A stretch of 23,222 nucleotides of DNA from Deltaproteobacteria bacterium (lineage in GTDB: Bacteria > Desulfobacterota > Desulfobaccia > Desulfobaccales > 0-14-0-80-60-11). The stretch lies in NCBI GenBank assembly GCA_023381945.1, contig JAMCQY010000127.1, positions 1-23,222 on the forward strand. The letters are read 5' to 3'. Both the position numbers and the translations under genes were made by a program. Position 1 is the stretch's first letter. Each line of letters opens with the position of its first letter. Shown here in pieces: positions 1 through 7,990 of the stretch. The notes under the pieces were generated by a model. It was not told where the DNA came from, searched no databases, and saw nothing but the letters and a program-made list of their open reading frames with translations.

Positions 1-152
1 GCAAAGACCATGGCCCGGAAAATTTGGCCATCTTGCGCCACCTGGCGACCAACATGCTTAAACGGGAAAACTCCCTAAAGGGGGGCATTCAAACCAAACG
101 CCTCAAGGCCGCCTGGGACCATGCTTATCTGCTCAAAGTTCTTACAACGTAA
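1..152 (+). pseudogene. ISAs1-family transposase, C-terminal end (runs off the left edge)
   Basis: The frame starting at base 3 is open from the window edge to TAA at 150-152 and gives 49 residues. It contains the stretches ENLAILRHLATNMLKRE and KRLKAAWDHAYLLKVL, which match what I know of the extreme C-terminus of ISAs1-family DDE transposases (N-hhhhR-hA-NhLKRE followed by KRhKAAWDxxYLhKVL). The reading frame reaches the terminal repeat with no gap, as is usual for this family. Only the end is visible, so it cannot be said whether the element is intact outside the window. Family assignment is by remembered motif, with good confidence. Confidence 0.8.
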
Positions 153-173
153 TTTTTACATGCGATTGCCCTG
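151..173 (+). repeat. Right terminal inverted repeat of the ISAs1-type element
   Basis: Read on the minus strand from 173, this segment starts CAGGGCAATCGCATG, ending in an A/T run that abuts the transposase stop codon. ISAs1-family ends typically begin CAGGG, so the element probably ends at 173. The 8-10 bases after it (from 174, AAGGGCGCTG) would be the target duplication, but the other end is outside the window and this cannot be confirmed. Confidence 0.65.
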
Positions 174-251
174 AAGGGCGCTGCCGATTTTTTCCGGGTC
201 TCGGCAGTGAATCAACACCTTCACCGCAAGGCCGCAGGATCACTGTGAAAA

Positions 252-1577
252 TTAAATCAGAGCGGCGTGCAGGTGGGGGTCCTCGATGCGATAAAAGATG
301 GCCGGAGGAGAGAGCAATGGCAGTTGATCAATCTCTTTGAGAGCCTGACGGACATCGGCCTCCCGGGCCTCGTGGGTGACCATGACGATGGGCACGGTGC
401 CCGCCATTTCCCGCCCCTTTTGGATCACTGCGGCAATGCTGATGCCGTTTTTTCCCAGGATGCCGGAGACCTGGGACAGGACCCCGGGTCGGTCCAGGGC
501 GGCGAAGCGGAAATAGTAGTTAGTCACCGTGTCGTTCATGGGCTTGATGAGGCGGGTGGATTCCAGGGCCTTATGGCAACCCAGGGGCGGCACTCGCCCC
601 AATGCTCCGCAGATCAGATTGCGGGCCAGATCCAGGATGTCGCTGACCACGGCGCTGGCGGTGGGCATCATCCCGGCCCCTTGGCCGTACAGCAAAATGG
701 GCCCGGCGGCGTCGCCGGTTAGATAAACTGCGTTCATGGCCCCGCTGACCTGGGCCAGCATATGGTCCTTCGGAATCAGGGTGGGATGCACCCGGGCCTC
801 CACCCGGTGGCCGTCATCCCGGGTGATGGCCAACAGTTTCAGGCGGTAGCCGAATTCCCGGGCGAACTGCAGGTCCAGGGGATCAAGGCGGCTGATGCCT
901 TCCACCGAGACGGCCTCCAGGTCGAGGCGGGCGCCGTAGGCCAGGCTCATGAGGATGGCGAGCTTGTGGGCCGTGTCGATGCCTTCCACATCCAGAGTGG
1001 GGTCGGCCTCGGCAAAGCCGGCTTCCTGGGCCTCGGCCAGGGCCTGGGCATAGGCCAGGCCCTGATTTGACATTTGGGTCAGGATATAGTTGCAGGTGCC
1101 GTTCAGGATGCCGAAGAGTTCCTGGATATGATTGGCGGCCAGGCCCTGGCGCAGGGCCAGGATGATGGGGATGCCGCCGCAGACCGAGGCCTCAAAGGCG
1201 ACCTCCACCCCTTTAGTTGCGGCGGTGGCCAGCAGGTCGTTGCCATGGTGGGCCAGGAGGGCTTTATTGGCGGTGACCACGTGCTTGCCCCGTTCGATGG
1301 CGGCCAGGGTGAAGTCCCGGGCCGCGGTCAGGCCGCCGACGAGTTCCACTACGATATCGATTTCGGGGTCGTCCAGGATGTCCTGAGTTCGGGTGGTAAG
1401 CAGTTCTTTGGGCACGGCCACCGGCCGGGGGCGCTCCAGGTCCAGGTCCGCCACCCGGGCCAGCACCAGTTCCGTTCCCAGACGCCGGGAGAGCAGTGCC
1501 CGCTGCTCGGTGAGCAGGCGCACCACGCCGGTGCCCACGGTGCCGAAGCCGGCAAGGCCGATTTTAATGGGTTTCAT
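252..1577 (-). CDS. hom: Homoserine dehydrogenase with C-terminal ACT domain
   Basis: The product (441 aa) would reduce aspartate semialdehyde to homoserine with NAD(P)H, the branch point to threonine and methionine, in the cytoplasm. The N-terminal Rossmann loop GLAGFGTVGTG is at about residues 7-17. TANKALLA follows at 103-109, ILNGTCNYIL at 157-166, and the catalytic block EADPTLDVEGIDTAHKL, with its Lys, at about 190-206. An ACT domain starting YYFRFAALDRPGVL covers about 354-430 and suggests feedback control by threonine. Length and domain order are standard for the long bacterial form. The ATG at 1577 lies inside the 3' end of the upstream gene (14-nt overlap), so translation may be coupled. 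The usual partner aminotransferase lies 1.5 kb upstream, separated by foreign-looking genes. Confidence 0.97.
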   Translation of the reverse strand: MKPIKIGLAGFGTVGTGVVRLLTEQRALLSRRLGTELVLARVADLDLERPRPVAVPKELLTTRTQDILDDPEIDIVVELVGGLTAARDFTLAAIERGKHVVTANKALLAHHGNDLLATAATKGVEVAFEASVCGGIPIILALRQGLAANHIQELFGILNGTCNYILTQMSNQGLAYAQALAEAQEAGFAEADPTLDVEGIDTAHKLAILMSLAYGARLDLEAVSVEGISRLDPLDLQFAREFGYRLKLLAITRDDGHRVEARVHPTLIPKDHMLAQVSGAMNAVYLTGDAAGPILLYGQGAGMMPTASAVVSDILDLARNLICGALGRVPPLGCHKALESTRLIKPMNDTVTNYYFRFAALDRPGVLSQVSGILGKNGISIAAVIQKGREMAGTVPIVMVTHEAREADVRQALKEIDQLPLLSPPAIFYRIEDPHLHAALI

Positions 1578-2370
1578 CAGTCTCTTCAGTGGAAAGTATA
1601 AAGTTCAAAAAATCAATGCCCAATTCTGTAGGTAAAGTTAAATAAATTCGCCTTGATTCATCTATGTTGTTGAAGTTGCCGGGTTTTAACCGAATAGCTT
1701 GTTTCCATTCGGAATAGCCAAAAACTATAAATTCTCCGTTATTAAGACGCTCACTTATTTGGACATAAAAAGTAGCTAAGAGATTTTTTGAAATTAAATC
1801 TTTAATTACTTGGAAAACGAAATCTCCCTGATGTTTAAAGTCTTCATATTGTCTTAACAAAATTCTAGAAAATTCTAAATTAACATCGTAATCTCTAAAT
1901 GATACTAATGGAGACCAGCAAAATCCTTCATGTATATCGTAAAGAATTTTAAGATGAGTCGGCGTGAACTCATCTATTAGATTTAGAAAGGTAAATTGAA
2001 TATCTTCTGATATGCTCTTAGTAGAGATGGAATTAAGTAAAATATTTTTTAATGAATTAATTTTTTCATCTTGATGATTTTTCATTGCAATAGTACTTGC
2101 ATGAAGCAAAATACTTATAAAATGTTCATTTTCTCTTAATCTTTCGATGTTCAGATCAGATTTCTCTTGGAGATCAGCTATTGCCTCATTCACTTTAATC
2201 ATCCATTTTAATTTTCGCTTTTCAATGGGAGGCGTACTTAGCCAATTGAATATTTCCAGTGCCGTTCCGCTAAGAATTGGTAATGCACCAATAAGAGCGC
2301 GCGTAACCCGATGAGCTTTATCGCCAGATGTTTCGACGGTTGGATCTTTCTCGTCAGGTCCACTTGTCAT
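1564..2370 (-). CDS. Uncharacterised AT-rich gene, probably acquired
   Basis: This 268-aa protein is not assigned to any family I can name with confidence. Residues about 22-45 form a small apolar segment (RALIGALPILSGTALEIFNWL) followed by PPIEKRKLKW, which could be a membrane or membrane-associated hairpin. After it comes a charged helical region (about 50-125) and a mixed C-terminal region with LTLPTELGIDFLNFI near the end. ATG at 2370 is preceded by GGAGAGGCC, a good ribosome binding site. Base composition is clearly AT-rich against GC-rich neighbours, which indicates horizontal transfer. It is the last gene of a cargo inserted between the aminotransferase and hom, and its stop lies 14 nt inside hom. 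Association with a toxin-antitoxin pair hints at a defence or stabilisation role, but that is inference only. Confidence 0.7.
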   Translation of the reverse strand: MTSGPDEKDPTVETSGDKAHRVTRALIGALPILSGTALEIFNWLSTPPIEKRKLKWMIKVNEAIADLQEKSDLNIERLRENEHFISILLHASTIAMKNHQDEKINSLKNILLNSISTKSISEDIQFTFLNLIDEFTPTHLKILYDIHEGFCWSPLVSFRDYDVNLEFSRILLRQYEDFKHQGDFVFQVIKDLISKNLLATFYVQISERLNNGEFIVFGYSEWKQAIRLKPGNFNNIDESRRIYLTLPTELGIDFLNFILSTEETDETH

Positions 2371-2420
2371 GGCCTCTCCAAGTATCCGGACAATAGATGA
2401 GAACCATAAAGACGTTAATG

Positions 2421-2663
2421 TTATCCAGCTTTACGACGTCTGGGGCGCTTTGCTGGGCCAACGGATTTCCGTGCCACTTCTATTAGATGGCGAAGGGCCT
2501 CGTTGACCAATTCTTCTGAGGTAAAAACTTTCGCTACATCCGGGCTGAGGAGGACCAGATTGGTTCCAGCCTTGTATTCTTCGAAATGTTTGCCCCTAAT
2601 ACCCTCGCCCAGGTCCTCGCGGCAGTATTCCGGGCGCATTTCATCAAATTTATCCTTCCTCAT
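2421..2663 (-). CDS. Small antitoxin-like protein paired with BrnT
   Basis: This 80-aa protein has a short acidic N-terminal half (DEMRPEYCREDLGEGIRGK), then GTNLVLLSPDVAKVF and SEELVNEALRHLIEVA, and ends in a very basic tail (KRPRRRK). I recall the RGKxxxxYxxGTNxVxLxPDVAxxF...VNEALRxL pattern as a family of small proteins encoded next to type II toxin genes. It is not the usual BrnA ribbon-helix-helix architecture. ATG at 2663 follows AGGAGAG with 8-nt spacing, and the start overlaps the end of brnT by 14 nt, as expected for a toxin-first operon. A role as antitoxin is inferred from position and family resemblance. Confidence 0.72.
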   Translation of the reverse strand: MRKDKFDEMRPEYCREDLGEGIRGKHFEEYKAGTNLVLLSPDVAKVFTSEELVNEALRHLIEVARKSVGPAKRPRRRKAG

Positions 2664-2922
2664 AGATTTTTCTCTCCTGGCGTGTCATCAATCGCGCACT
2701 GATTATCCTATATTTATCGTCACGTTGAGCATATGAGACAACCAGCAGTTGGTTGAATATTGATATACCAAAAATGAGAAATCTTTCTTCATTAAGAGAA
2801 TGGTCAGGGTCTGGAAACGAGATGGCCAATGGATCCCCAAAAACAGTCGCAGCCTCATGAAAACTTATTCCATGTTTTCGTCTATTTGCTTTGTCCTTTT
2901 TCGGGTCCCATTCAAATTCCAT
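2650..2922 (-). CDS. brnT: BrnT-family toxin (RelE-like ribonuclease)
   Basis: This 90-aa protein carries the full BrnT/COG2929 signature: FEWDPKKDKANRRKHGISF at the N-terminus, VFGDPLAISFPDPDHS in the middle, LLVVSYAQRDDKYRIISAR and a final ERKIYEE. BrnT proteins are RelE-fold ribonucleases of type II toxin-antitoxin systems, held inactive by a partner and autoregulated as a complex. The partner gene overlaps the 3' end by 14 nt. No clear ribosome binding site precedes the ATG at 2922, which suggests low translation of the toxin. The gene starts the foreign block between the aminotransferase and hom. Confidence 0.9.
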   Translation of the reverse strand: MEFEWDPKKDKANRRKHGISFHEAATVFGDPLAISFPDPDHSLNEERFLIFGISIFNQLLVVSYAQRDDKYRIISARLMTRQERKIYEEG

Positions 2923-3022
2923 ATTTGGCTCGGTTTGGTGAACCAGAAGAACATGTAGAACCGCCGCCTTCAGCGGTTCAGGCGCCGGTAAGGGCGCTGG
3001 GGCTACATTTTCAGAACAGAGG

Positions 3023-3099
3023 CAAATCCCCCCTGCCCCCCTTTTTCAAAGGGGGGTGTTAAAGTCCCCCTTTATTAAAGGGGGATTTAGGGGGATTTG
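3023..3099. repeat. Palindromic C/G-rich repeat, copy A
   Basis: The 77-bp segment begins CAAATCCCCCC and ends GGGGGATTTG, so its ends are inverted repeats. Inside are two hairpins of the type CCCCCC-TTTTTCAAA-GGGGGG and TCCCCCTTTATTAAAGGGGGA. Copy B at 14136-14212 is nearly the same sequence in reverse orientation. It lies between the aminotransferase stop and brnT, at the edge of the inserted genes. Confidence 0.85.
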
Positions 3100-3131
3100 A
3101 AGTTTTCAAGTCGAAGCATGTATCCACATTT

Positions 3132-4343
3132 TTACTTCGGGGCCGCCACGCCCAATTCCTCCGGGCTCTTGCGCAGCACCTGACGGAAACCGCGGATGGC
3201 CTGGTTGGTGCGATGGACATTCTCCACCAGGGCGAAGCGCACGTATTCGTCGCCCCACTCGCCGAATCCCAGTCCCGGGGCCACCGCGGCCTTGGCCTCC
3301 CGGATCATCAGCATGGAAAACTCCACCGAGCCCAGGTGGCGGAATTTCCTGGGTATCCTGGCCCAGACGAACATGGTGCCCTTGGGCGGCTCCACCCGCC
3401 AGCCGATATTTTGCAGGCCCCGGCAGAGGGCGTCCCGCCGCTCCCTGTAGACCGCCACGGTCTGCTCGACGCAGTCGTAGGGGCCGTTCAGGGCAATGAT
3501 GGAGGCGATCTGGATGGGTTGGAAGACGCCGTAATCCAGGTAGCTCTTGATGCGGGTCAGGGCGTGGACCAGGCGCTGGTTGCCTACTACAAAACCCATG
3601 CGCCAGCCGGGCATATTATAGCTCTTGGAGAGTGAAAAAAGCTCCACCCCCACCTCTTTGGCTCCGGGCACCTGGAGGAAGCTGGGGGCCACGTAGCCGT
3701 CGAAGACCAAGTCGGCGTAAGCGAAATCGTGGATGATGTAGACGCCGTACTTGTTGGCGTAATCCACGATCTTCTTGAAGAAATCCAGGTCCACGCACCG
3801 GGTGGTGGGGTTATGGGGGAAGGAGATGATCAGCATTTTGGGCCGGGGCCGGATCAATTCCGTGATGTTGTGCAGGTCCTCGAAAAAATCCCGGTCGGGG
3901 CTCAGGGGAATGGAAACCAGTTGCCCCCCGGAAATGACTACTGAAGCCGAATGGATGGGATAAGTCGGGTTGGGCACCAACACCACATCCCCGGCCTCCA
4001 CCGTGGCCAATACCAGGTGGGAGAGGCCCTCCTTGGCGCCGATGGTGGCGATGGCTTCGGTCTCGGGGTCGATATCCACGTCAAAGCGGCGCTTATACCA
4101 ACTGGAGATGGCCATCCTGAGTTTGGTGATGCCCCGGGACGCCGAATACCGGTGGTTAACCCCTTTGCCGGCGGCTTCAACGAGTTTGGCGACAATGTGC
4201 GGCGGGGTGGGCAGGTCGGGATTGCCCATGCCCAAATCTATGATGTCCTCTCCCCGGCGCCGGGCCTCCATCTTCAGGGCGTTGACCGTGGCGAACACAT
4301 AAGGTGGAAGGCGTTTCATGCGGGGGAATTCTTCAATGGCCAT
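3132..4343 (-). CDS. alaC: PLP aminotransferase of the AlaC/LL-diaminopimelate type
   Basis: This is a class I/II fold-type I aminotransferase of about 403 aa. PLP-site motifs are visible: PHNPTTR (Asn about 178), [11 protein letters not shown] (Asp about 206, Tyr about 209), and [15 protein letters not shown] with the Schiff-base Lys at about 240, followed by the conserved Arg. The N-terminal part has [16 protein letters not shown]. These features fit the AlaC/YfdZ group that makes alanine from pyruvate and glutamate; related enzymes act in lysine or methionine pathways, so the substrate is not certain. The ATG at 4343 (MAIEEFPR) was chosen because AAGGAG lies 6 nt upstream; the longer form would need a TTG at 4358 inside that site. 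In related bacteria this gene is commonly next to hom, and here that link is interrupted. Confidence 0.92.
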   Translation of the reverse strand: MAIEEFPRMKRLPPYVFATVNALKMEARRRGEDIIDLGMGNPDLPTPPHIVAKLVEAAGKGVNHRYSASRGITKLRMAISSWYKRRFDVDIDPETEAIATIGAKEGLSHLVLATVEAGDVVLVPNPTYPIHSASVVISGGQLVSIPLSPDRDFFEDLHNITELIRPRPKMLIISFPHNPTTRCVDLDFFKKIVDYANKYGVYIIHDFAYADLVFDGYVAPSFLQVPGAKEVGVELFSLSKSYNMPGWRMGFVVGNQRLVHALTRIKSYLDYGVFQPIQIASIIALNGPYDCVEQTVAVYRERRDALCRGLQNIGWRVEPPKGTMFVWARIPRKFRHLGSVEFSMLMIREAKAAVAPGLGFGEWGDEYVRFALVENVHRTNQAIRGFRQVLRKSPEELGVAAPK

Positions 4344-4384
4344 GCAGGTCTCCTTCAAGCAAACGAAAGGGATATTTCCAAAGC

Positions 4385-4509
4385 GCCTCTTGCAAAATGT
4401 AGCCGCAGGCTTCAGCCTGCGCTTGCACAGGATAGAAAACCTGTGCCGCCAGGGAATTATCCGGCAATTAAGAAGATTCTTCGTTCTCTAAATGAATTTT
4501 GCAAGAGGC
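4385..4509. repeat. MITE-like element with 14-bp terminal inverted repeats
   Basis: GCCTCTTGCAAAAT at 4385-4398 is repeated perfectly inverted at 4496-4509. The 125-bp interval has no ORF of note. It holds two internal hairpins: GCCGCAGGCTTCAGCCTGCG (about 4401-4421), and CACAGG...CCTGTG with flanking GCCGCCAGGG. The layout resembles a non-autonomous insertion element lying just upstream of the aminotransferase, where it could affect that promoter. The sequence further right (4550-4620) includes a short degenerate GTGAACAGTGAGCAGT repeat and nothing else that I recognise. Confidence 0.65.
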
Positions 4510-4711
4510 TCCAATGTGTAAAATTATCCCAAAAGGCCGGGACTTGTCAAATGGTAGTGAGCCGTTGACAGTGAACAGTGAGCAGTTTTGGGTGACTCTG
4601 AGGGGAGGGCAGAGTGGCATCCGCCGATTAAGTACTTAACATATGACCAGTCAAATTCGCTGGTATTGCCCGTTTTTTAACTGGTAACCAAAAACTGAGG
4701 AGGGCCCGGCC

Positions 4712-5038
4712 ATGTCAGAAGAGACCTATCCGGGATGGTATTCGTATATCAAGGAAAATCACGGCAAATTCATCAGCGCCCTGGAGCAACTGGGGGAAAC
4801 GGTGCGACAGGCCGGGCCGCTGGAGGCCAAGACCTCGCATCTGATCCAATTGGCCGCGGCCGCAGCCATTCATTCGGAAGGGTCGGTGCATAGCCATACC
4901 CGGCGGGCCTTGAAGGCGGGCGCCACTAGTGAGGAGATTTATCACGCGGTGATCCTGCTCACCAGCACCATCGGCTTTCCCAACACCTCCGCGGCCTTGA
5001 GCTGGGTCTTTGATGTTTTGGGAGAAGAAACCGCCTGA
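4712..5038 (+). CDS. Carboxymuconolactone decarboxylase (CMD/AhpD-fold) family protein without redox cysteines
   Basis: The 108-aa length and all-helical pattern, with LIQLAAAAAIHSEGSVHSHTRRALKAGATSEEIYHAV at about 44-80, fit the CMD family. AhpD-like members have a CxxC plus His in the position EXXCxxCxxxH; here the two cysteines are Ser55 and Ser58 while His62 remains. This rules out AhpD-type disulfide reductase chemistry and leaves the function open. ATG at 4712 follows GGAGG with an 8-nt gap. It stands alone ahead of a methyltransferase gene. A short GGCCCC/GGGGCT hairpin at about 5058-5077 follows it but has no T-tract. Confidence 0.85.
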   Translation: MSEETYPGWYSYIKENHGKFISALEQLGETVRQAGPLEAKTSHLIQLAAAAAIHSEGSVHSHTRRALKAGATSEEIYHAVILLTSTIGFPNTSAALSWVFDVLGEETA

Positions 5039-5129
5039 ATGACTCATCTTCTACAGTCAAAGGCCCCATGTTGGGGCTAAGTGGCAAGGAACCCAATATA
5101 TATAGCAAATCCCTGGTCTGGGTTTTGGA

Positions 5130-5780
5130 ATGATGGTTTTCTCCGCCTCGCATTTTCATCCGGAGCCGCCTCCCTGGCTTTACGCCAAAATAGCCAGGTC
5201 TTCCCTGGTTCGCCGGATTCACCGCCGCTTCGCCGCCGACCTGGCGGCTTCTCTGCCGGAGGGCGCCCGGGTCCTGGACGTCGGGACCGGACCGGGCCAT
5301 CTACCAGCCATCCTTTCCCGGCAGCGGCCGGACCTGGACCTCTGGGGCCTGGATTTCGCCGCAGCCATGATCCGCCGGGCGAGGCTGCGCCACCCCCGAA
5401 CCCTCAAATGGCTGGTAGCCGATGCCCAGTCCCTGCCGTTCAGTGATGGGACCTTTGATCAAACGGTTGCCACCCTCAGCTTTCACATCTGGCCTCAGCC
5501 CAGCGCGGGGGTACAGGAAATGGTCCGGGTGCTTAAACCTGGGGGGCGGGCCTGGATCTATGAACTGCGCCGGGAAGTCACGACTGACACTCTACGGCAG
5601 TTCGCCCGGGACGAACGGTTGCCCTTTCTCCTGGTTTACCTGGGTTTCAAGGCCATAAGCTGGCATCATTCCCGGAAAGAGGCGGAGTTTGCCGCCATCC
5701 TCCGGGAAGCCGCTGGCAGCCGCTGGCAGTTGCGGACAAATCATCAGATCTTCTGGCAGGCTGAATTGTCGCGGCCCTAA
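5130..5780 (+). CDS. Class I SAM-dependent methyltransferase
   Basis: This 216-aa protein has the Rossmann-type SAM-binding core. Motif I is VLDVGTGPGHLP (about 48-59), the acidic end of strand 2 is GLDFAAAM (Asp75), and the post-II segment is VADAQSLPFSDGTFD (about 97-110), followed by a strand 4 region and VLKPGGRAWIYELRR. This order is the Methyltransf_11/UbiE-like pattern. The substrate cannot be read from the sequence. ATG at 5130 is immediately followed by a second ATG and has only a weak GGA upstream, so either start is possible. It is a single gene between the CMD gene and the secreted protein, with no clear operon partner. Confidence 0.9.
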   Translation: MMVFSASHFHPEPPPWLYAKIARSSLVRRIHRRFAADLAASLPEGARVLDVGTGPGHLPAILSRQRPDLDLWGLDFAAAMIRRARLRHPRTLKWLVADAQSLPFSDGTFDQTVATLSFHIWPQPSAGVQEMVRVLKPGGRAWIYELRREVTTDTLRQFARDERLPFLLVYLGFKAISWHHSRKEAEFAAILREAAGSRWQLRTNHQIFWQAELSRP

Positions 5781-5967
5781 TTAGTGCAGCGGAAACTCTC
5801 AAAATAAACCTGTAACCCCCCCTCTCCGAAATTTCGTCTTACCTTGATTCCTATCATAGGCGTCATTATCTTCAAAATATCAAAATAGTTACCTTGCGCC
5901 CGGCGAGGCTCGAATCAGCAGGTGGCGACACCGTGAATCCACTTGGAGCCGGAAAAGGAGATTGGAG

Positions 5968-7533
5968 ATGAAGTCCTCCGGAAACAAATCTGGTCTGATT
6001 GCTGGTCTGGCCTTATTGTTCCTGCTGCTCCTGATTGCCGGCCCCGCTTCCCCGGCTGGGGCCGCGTCAGAAGACGTGGCCATGTTCTACGACGCCTTAT
6101 CCCCGTACGGCAGCTGGGTGGATTACGGTAACTACGGCCCGGTGTGGTATCCCGCCCAGGGAGTGACCCAGAACTGGCGCCCTTACGTGGACGGCCGCTG
6201 GGTGCCGACCGCCGACGGTTGGGTCTTTGAGACCAGTGAGCCTTGGGGCTGGGCTACCTACCATTGGGGGAACTGGATGCCCACCACGGAATATGGCTGG
6301 GTCTGGAGTCCGGGCAGCACCTGGTACCCCTCCACCGCGGCCTGGCGCACCAGCGATGACTATGTCGGCTGGGCCCCCATCCCGCCGCCCAATTACGTGC
6401 CGGAGCCGGCCTATTATCCCGCCGGGGGTTATTATCCCGGCCAGCCGGTGCTGGACCTCTTAAGCGCCCCTTTTTGGATCTTCGCCCGGGCGGCCAACTT
6501 TCTCCTGGGTTTCGGCCAGCCTTATGCGCCGGTTTATTCCTACTACAACACCGGCTACCTGGCGCCTTACTCGTATGTGCCGTTTTTATTCGCGAATACT
6601 CTATTCCTGAGTGACTACTACTATCCGGTCTATGCCCGCCGCGCCTTCTTTTCCTTCGGGCCTCCCTTTCCTTTTGTCTCTCGGGTGACTAATATCAACA
6701 TCACCAACATCAATAACTTCGCCCGAACCGTCAATATTACCCATATCAGAGGCGGAGTCCCGCCGGCCGCGGTTGTAAATCAGCACCCCTTTATCCGTAA
6801 CGCGGTTCCTGCCTCAGTATGGCAGAGCGGCAGGTTTCCAGCGCGCCGGGTGGCGGATCCGGCCACGGTGGGGCGGCAGTTGGCCCACCCCGGCGTAATC
6901 AAGCCGCCGGCCAACGTACCCAGGCTTACCAGGGAAATTCCCAGAGGAGCGACGCCCAAAGCGCAACCCGCGGTAAGAGCCGGAGCCGCGGCTGCAGCCA
7001 GAGGTGCGGCTCCACCCAGAGTGGGGGTCGCCCCGCGGGGCCCCTCTGCACCTCGCGGAGTAGCCGCACCCCGCCCCGGCCGGGAGGCCCCCCGGGTGCA
7101 AGCCGCCCCGGGACGCCGGGCTCCGGCCCGCGAGTTAAGAGCTCCGACGCAGCCCCCGACCGGTGCGTTCCGGGCCCCCGGACGTGAACCGGCCCCGGCA
7201 GCCAGGGCGCCGCGGACTCCCACCAGGGAGTTGAGAACCCCGACCAGGGGCACCACCATGCCGCCGCCGGCAACCCACGAGTTGACGCCGCAGATGCAGC
7301 GGCAGATTCGTCAGTTTCAGCGTTCACCTTCAACTTTCCGGCCTGCCGCTCCGGCGGCGCCGTCTTTCCGGGCTCCGACACCGGCCCGGGGTGCGGCGCC
7401 GTCGGCGCCGGCGCCACATGTTGCCCCAGCGGCGGCGCCCAGGGCCGCACCAGCTACGGCGCCACGTCCTTCTGCTCCGGCTCCCCAGCCCTCGGCTCCG
7501 GCGCGCGGTGGAGGTGGTGCGCGCCATAGATAG
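5968..7533 (+). CDS. Secreted DUF6600-like protein with YxxWxxW repeats and an Ala/Pro/Arg-rich tail
   Basis: A signal peptide is clear: MKSSGNK, a leucine-rich core, then PASPAGA-A near residue 30. Residues about 35-130 carry aromatic repeats (YDALSPYGSWVDYGNYGPVWYP, WRPYVDGRWV, WGWATYHWGNW, YGWVWSPGSTWYP, VGWAPIPPP). That is the pattern of DUF6600 proteins, which occur in deltaproteobacterial envelopes with unknown function. A Tyr/Phe-rich middle region follows. From about 330 to the end it is low-complexity Ala/Pro/Arg with TRELRTPTR-type repeats, very basic and probably disordered. ATG at 5968 is used because AGGAG ends 7 nt upstream; the in-frame TTG at 5962 is too close to that site. 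Export to the periplasm or surface is inferred from the leader. Confidence 0.82.
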   Translation: MKSSGNKSGLIAGLALLFLLLLIAGPASPAGAASEDVAMFYDALSPYGSWVDYGNYGPVWYPAQGVTQNWRPYVDGRWVPTADGWVFETSEPWGWATYHWGNWMPTTEYGWVWSPGSTWYPSTAAWRTSDDYVGWAPIPPPNYVPEPAYYPAGGYYPGQPVLDLLSAPFWIFARAANFLLGFGQPYAPVYSYYNTGYLAPYSYVPFLFANTLFLSDYYYPVYARRAFFSFGPPFPFVSRVTNINITNINNFARTVNITHIRGGVPPAAVVNQHPFIRNAVPASVWQSGRFPARRVADPATVGRQLAHPGVIKPPANVPRLTREIPRGATPKAQPAVRAGAAAAARGAAPPRVGVAPRGPSAPRGVAAPRPGREAPRVQAAPGRRAPARELRAPTQPPTGAFRAPGREPAPAARAPRTPTRELRTPTRGTTMPPPATHELTPQMQRQIRQFQRSPSTFRPAAPAAPSFRAPTPARGAAPSAPAPHVAPAAAPRAAPATAPRPSAPAPQPSAPARGGGGARHR

Positions 7534-7568
7534 GGATTTCGTCTAGGTTAGTGCGCCCTCAGAAAATC

Positions 7569-7603
7569 TCTGGCGGCACAAGCAGAAGGCTGGTGCCGCC
7601 AGA
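7569..7603 (+). terminator. Perfect 11-bp hairpin after the secreted protein gene
   Basis: TCTGGCGGCAC at 7569-7579 pairs perfectly with GTGCCGCCAGA at 7593-7603, with a 13-nt loop, 36 nt after the stop codon. No T-tract follows (TTAAATG). It may stop transcription or simply belong to the GTGCCGCCAG hairpin family also seen inside 4385-4509. Confidence 0.45.
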
Positions 7604-7633
7604 TTAAATGTAGGGGCCGCTCTATAACCGTCT

Positions 7634-7831
7634 TTACGCTATTTCGTAACCCGCGGCCTTGATCATCCGGGCCAGGTCTGCCTGGGACGCCGGTGCGGCG
7701 CTTTGATAGGTCACCGTGCCGCTTTCCAGGTCGACCTTGACCTCCGAAACTCCCGGCAGGCTTTGCAGCGCCTTGGTTACCGCCGCGGCGCAGTGCCCGC
7801 AGCTCATGCCTTTCACTTTGATTTCCGGCAT
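7634..7831 (-). CDS. CopZ-like heavy-metal-associated (HMA) metallochaperone
   Basis: The 65-aa protein is a single HMA domain with the metal motif GMSCGHC at residues 8-14 (Cys11, Cys14), followed by AAAVTKALQSLPGVSEVKVDLESGTV and ending near KAAGYEI. Such stand-alone domains carry Cu(I), or occasionally other soft metals, between transporters and sensors in the cytoplasm. ATG at 7831 follows AGGAGG with a 5-nt gap, a strong site. There is no copper ATPase or regulator in the window. A cobalamin riboswitch on the same strand lies about 0.5 kb upstream, separated by repeats; regulation of this gene by it is possible but not supported by spacing. Confidence 0.92.
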   Translation of the reverse strand: MPEIKVKGMSCGHCAAAVTKALQSLPGVSEVKVDLESGTVTYQSAAPASQADLARMIKAAGYEIA

Positions 7832-7851
7832 TTTTGCCTCCTAAGCTTTCG

Positions 7852-7917
7852 TAGCCGCAGGCTTTGGCCTGCGCCGCTTGTCCAGTCGGTTCGTATCACG
7901 GGATAAGCCTGCGGCTA
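7852..7917. repeat. Short inverted-repeat element (TAGCCGCAGGCTT ends)
   Basis: TAGCCGCAGGCTT at 7852-7864 is perfectly inverted at 7905-7917 (AAGCCTGCGGCTA). The left end matches the hairpin in 4401-4421, so this is a dispersed genomic repeat. It directly precedes the ribosome binding region of the metallochaperone gene. Confidence 0.7.
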
Positions 7918-7990
7918 AATTTTAATCATTTCCAGCCGGGGATGTAAGAGGGGCTGAGTTCTCCCGCGGAGGAGAATCCTGCCGGCCCCG

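Noticed and set aside
181..207. CTGCCGA...TCGGCAG hairpin as terminator for hom
   Set aside because: The stem is short and there is no T-tract on the minus strand; kept out of the feature list.
3951..4568. 205-aa plus-strand ORF opposite the aminotransferase start
   Set aside because: It is a shadow of the aminotransferase gene and continues through the MITE-like repeat.
6780..7259. 159-aa minus-strand ORF opposite the secreted protein gene
   Set aside because: It is antisense to the low-complexity Ala/Pro/Arg tail; GC-rich repeats keep the opposite frames open by chance.
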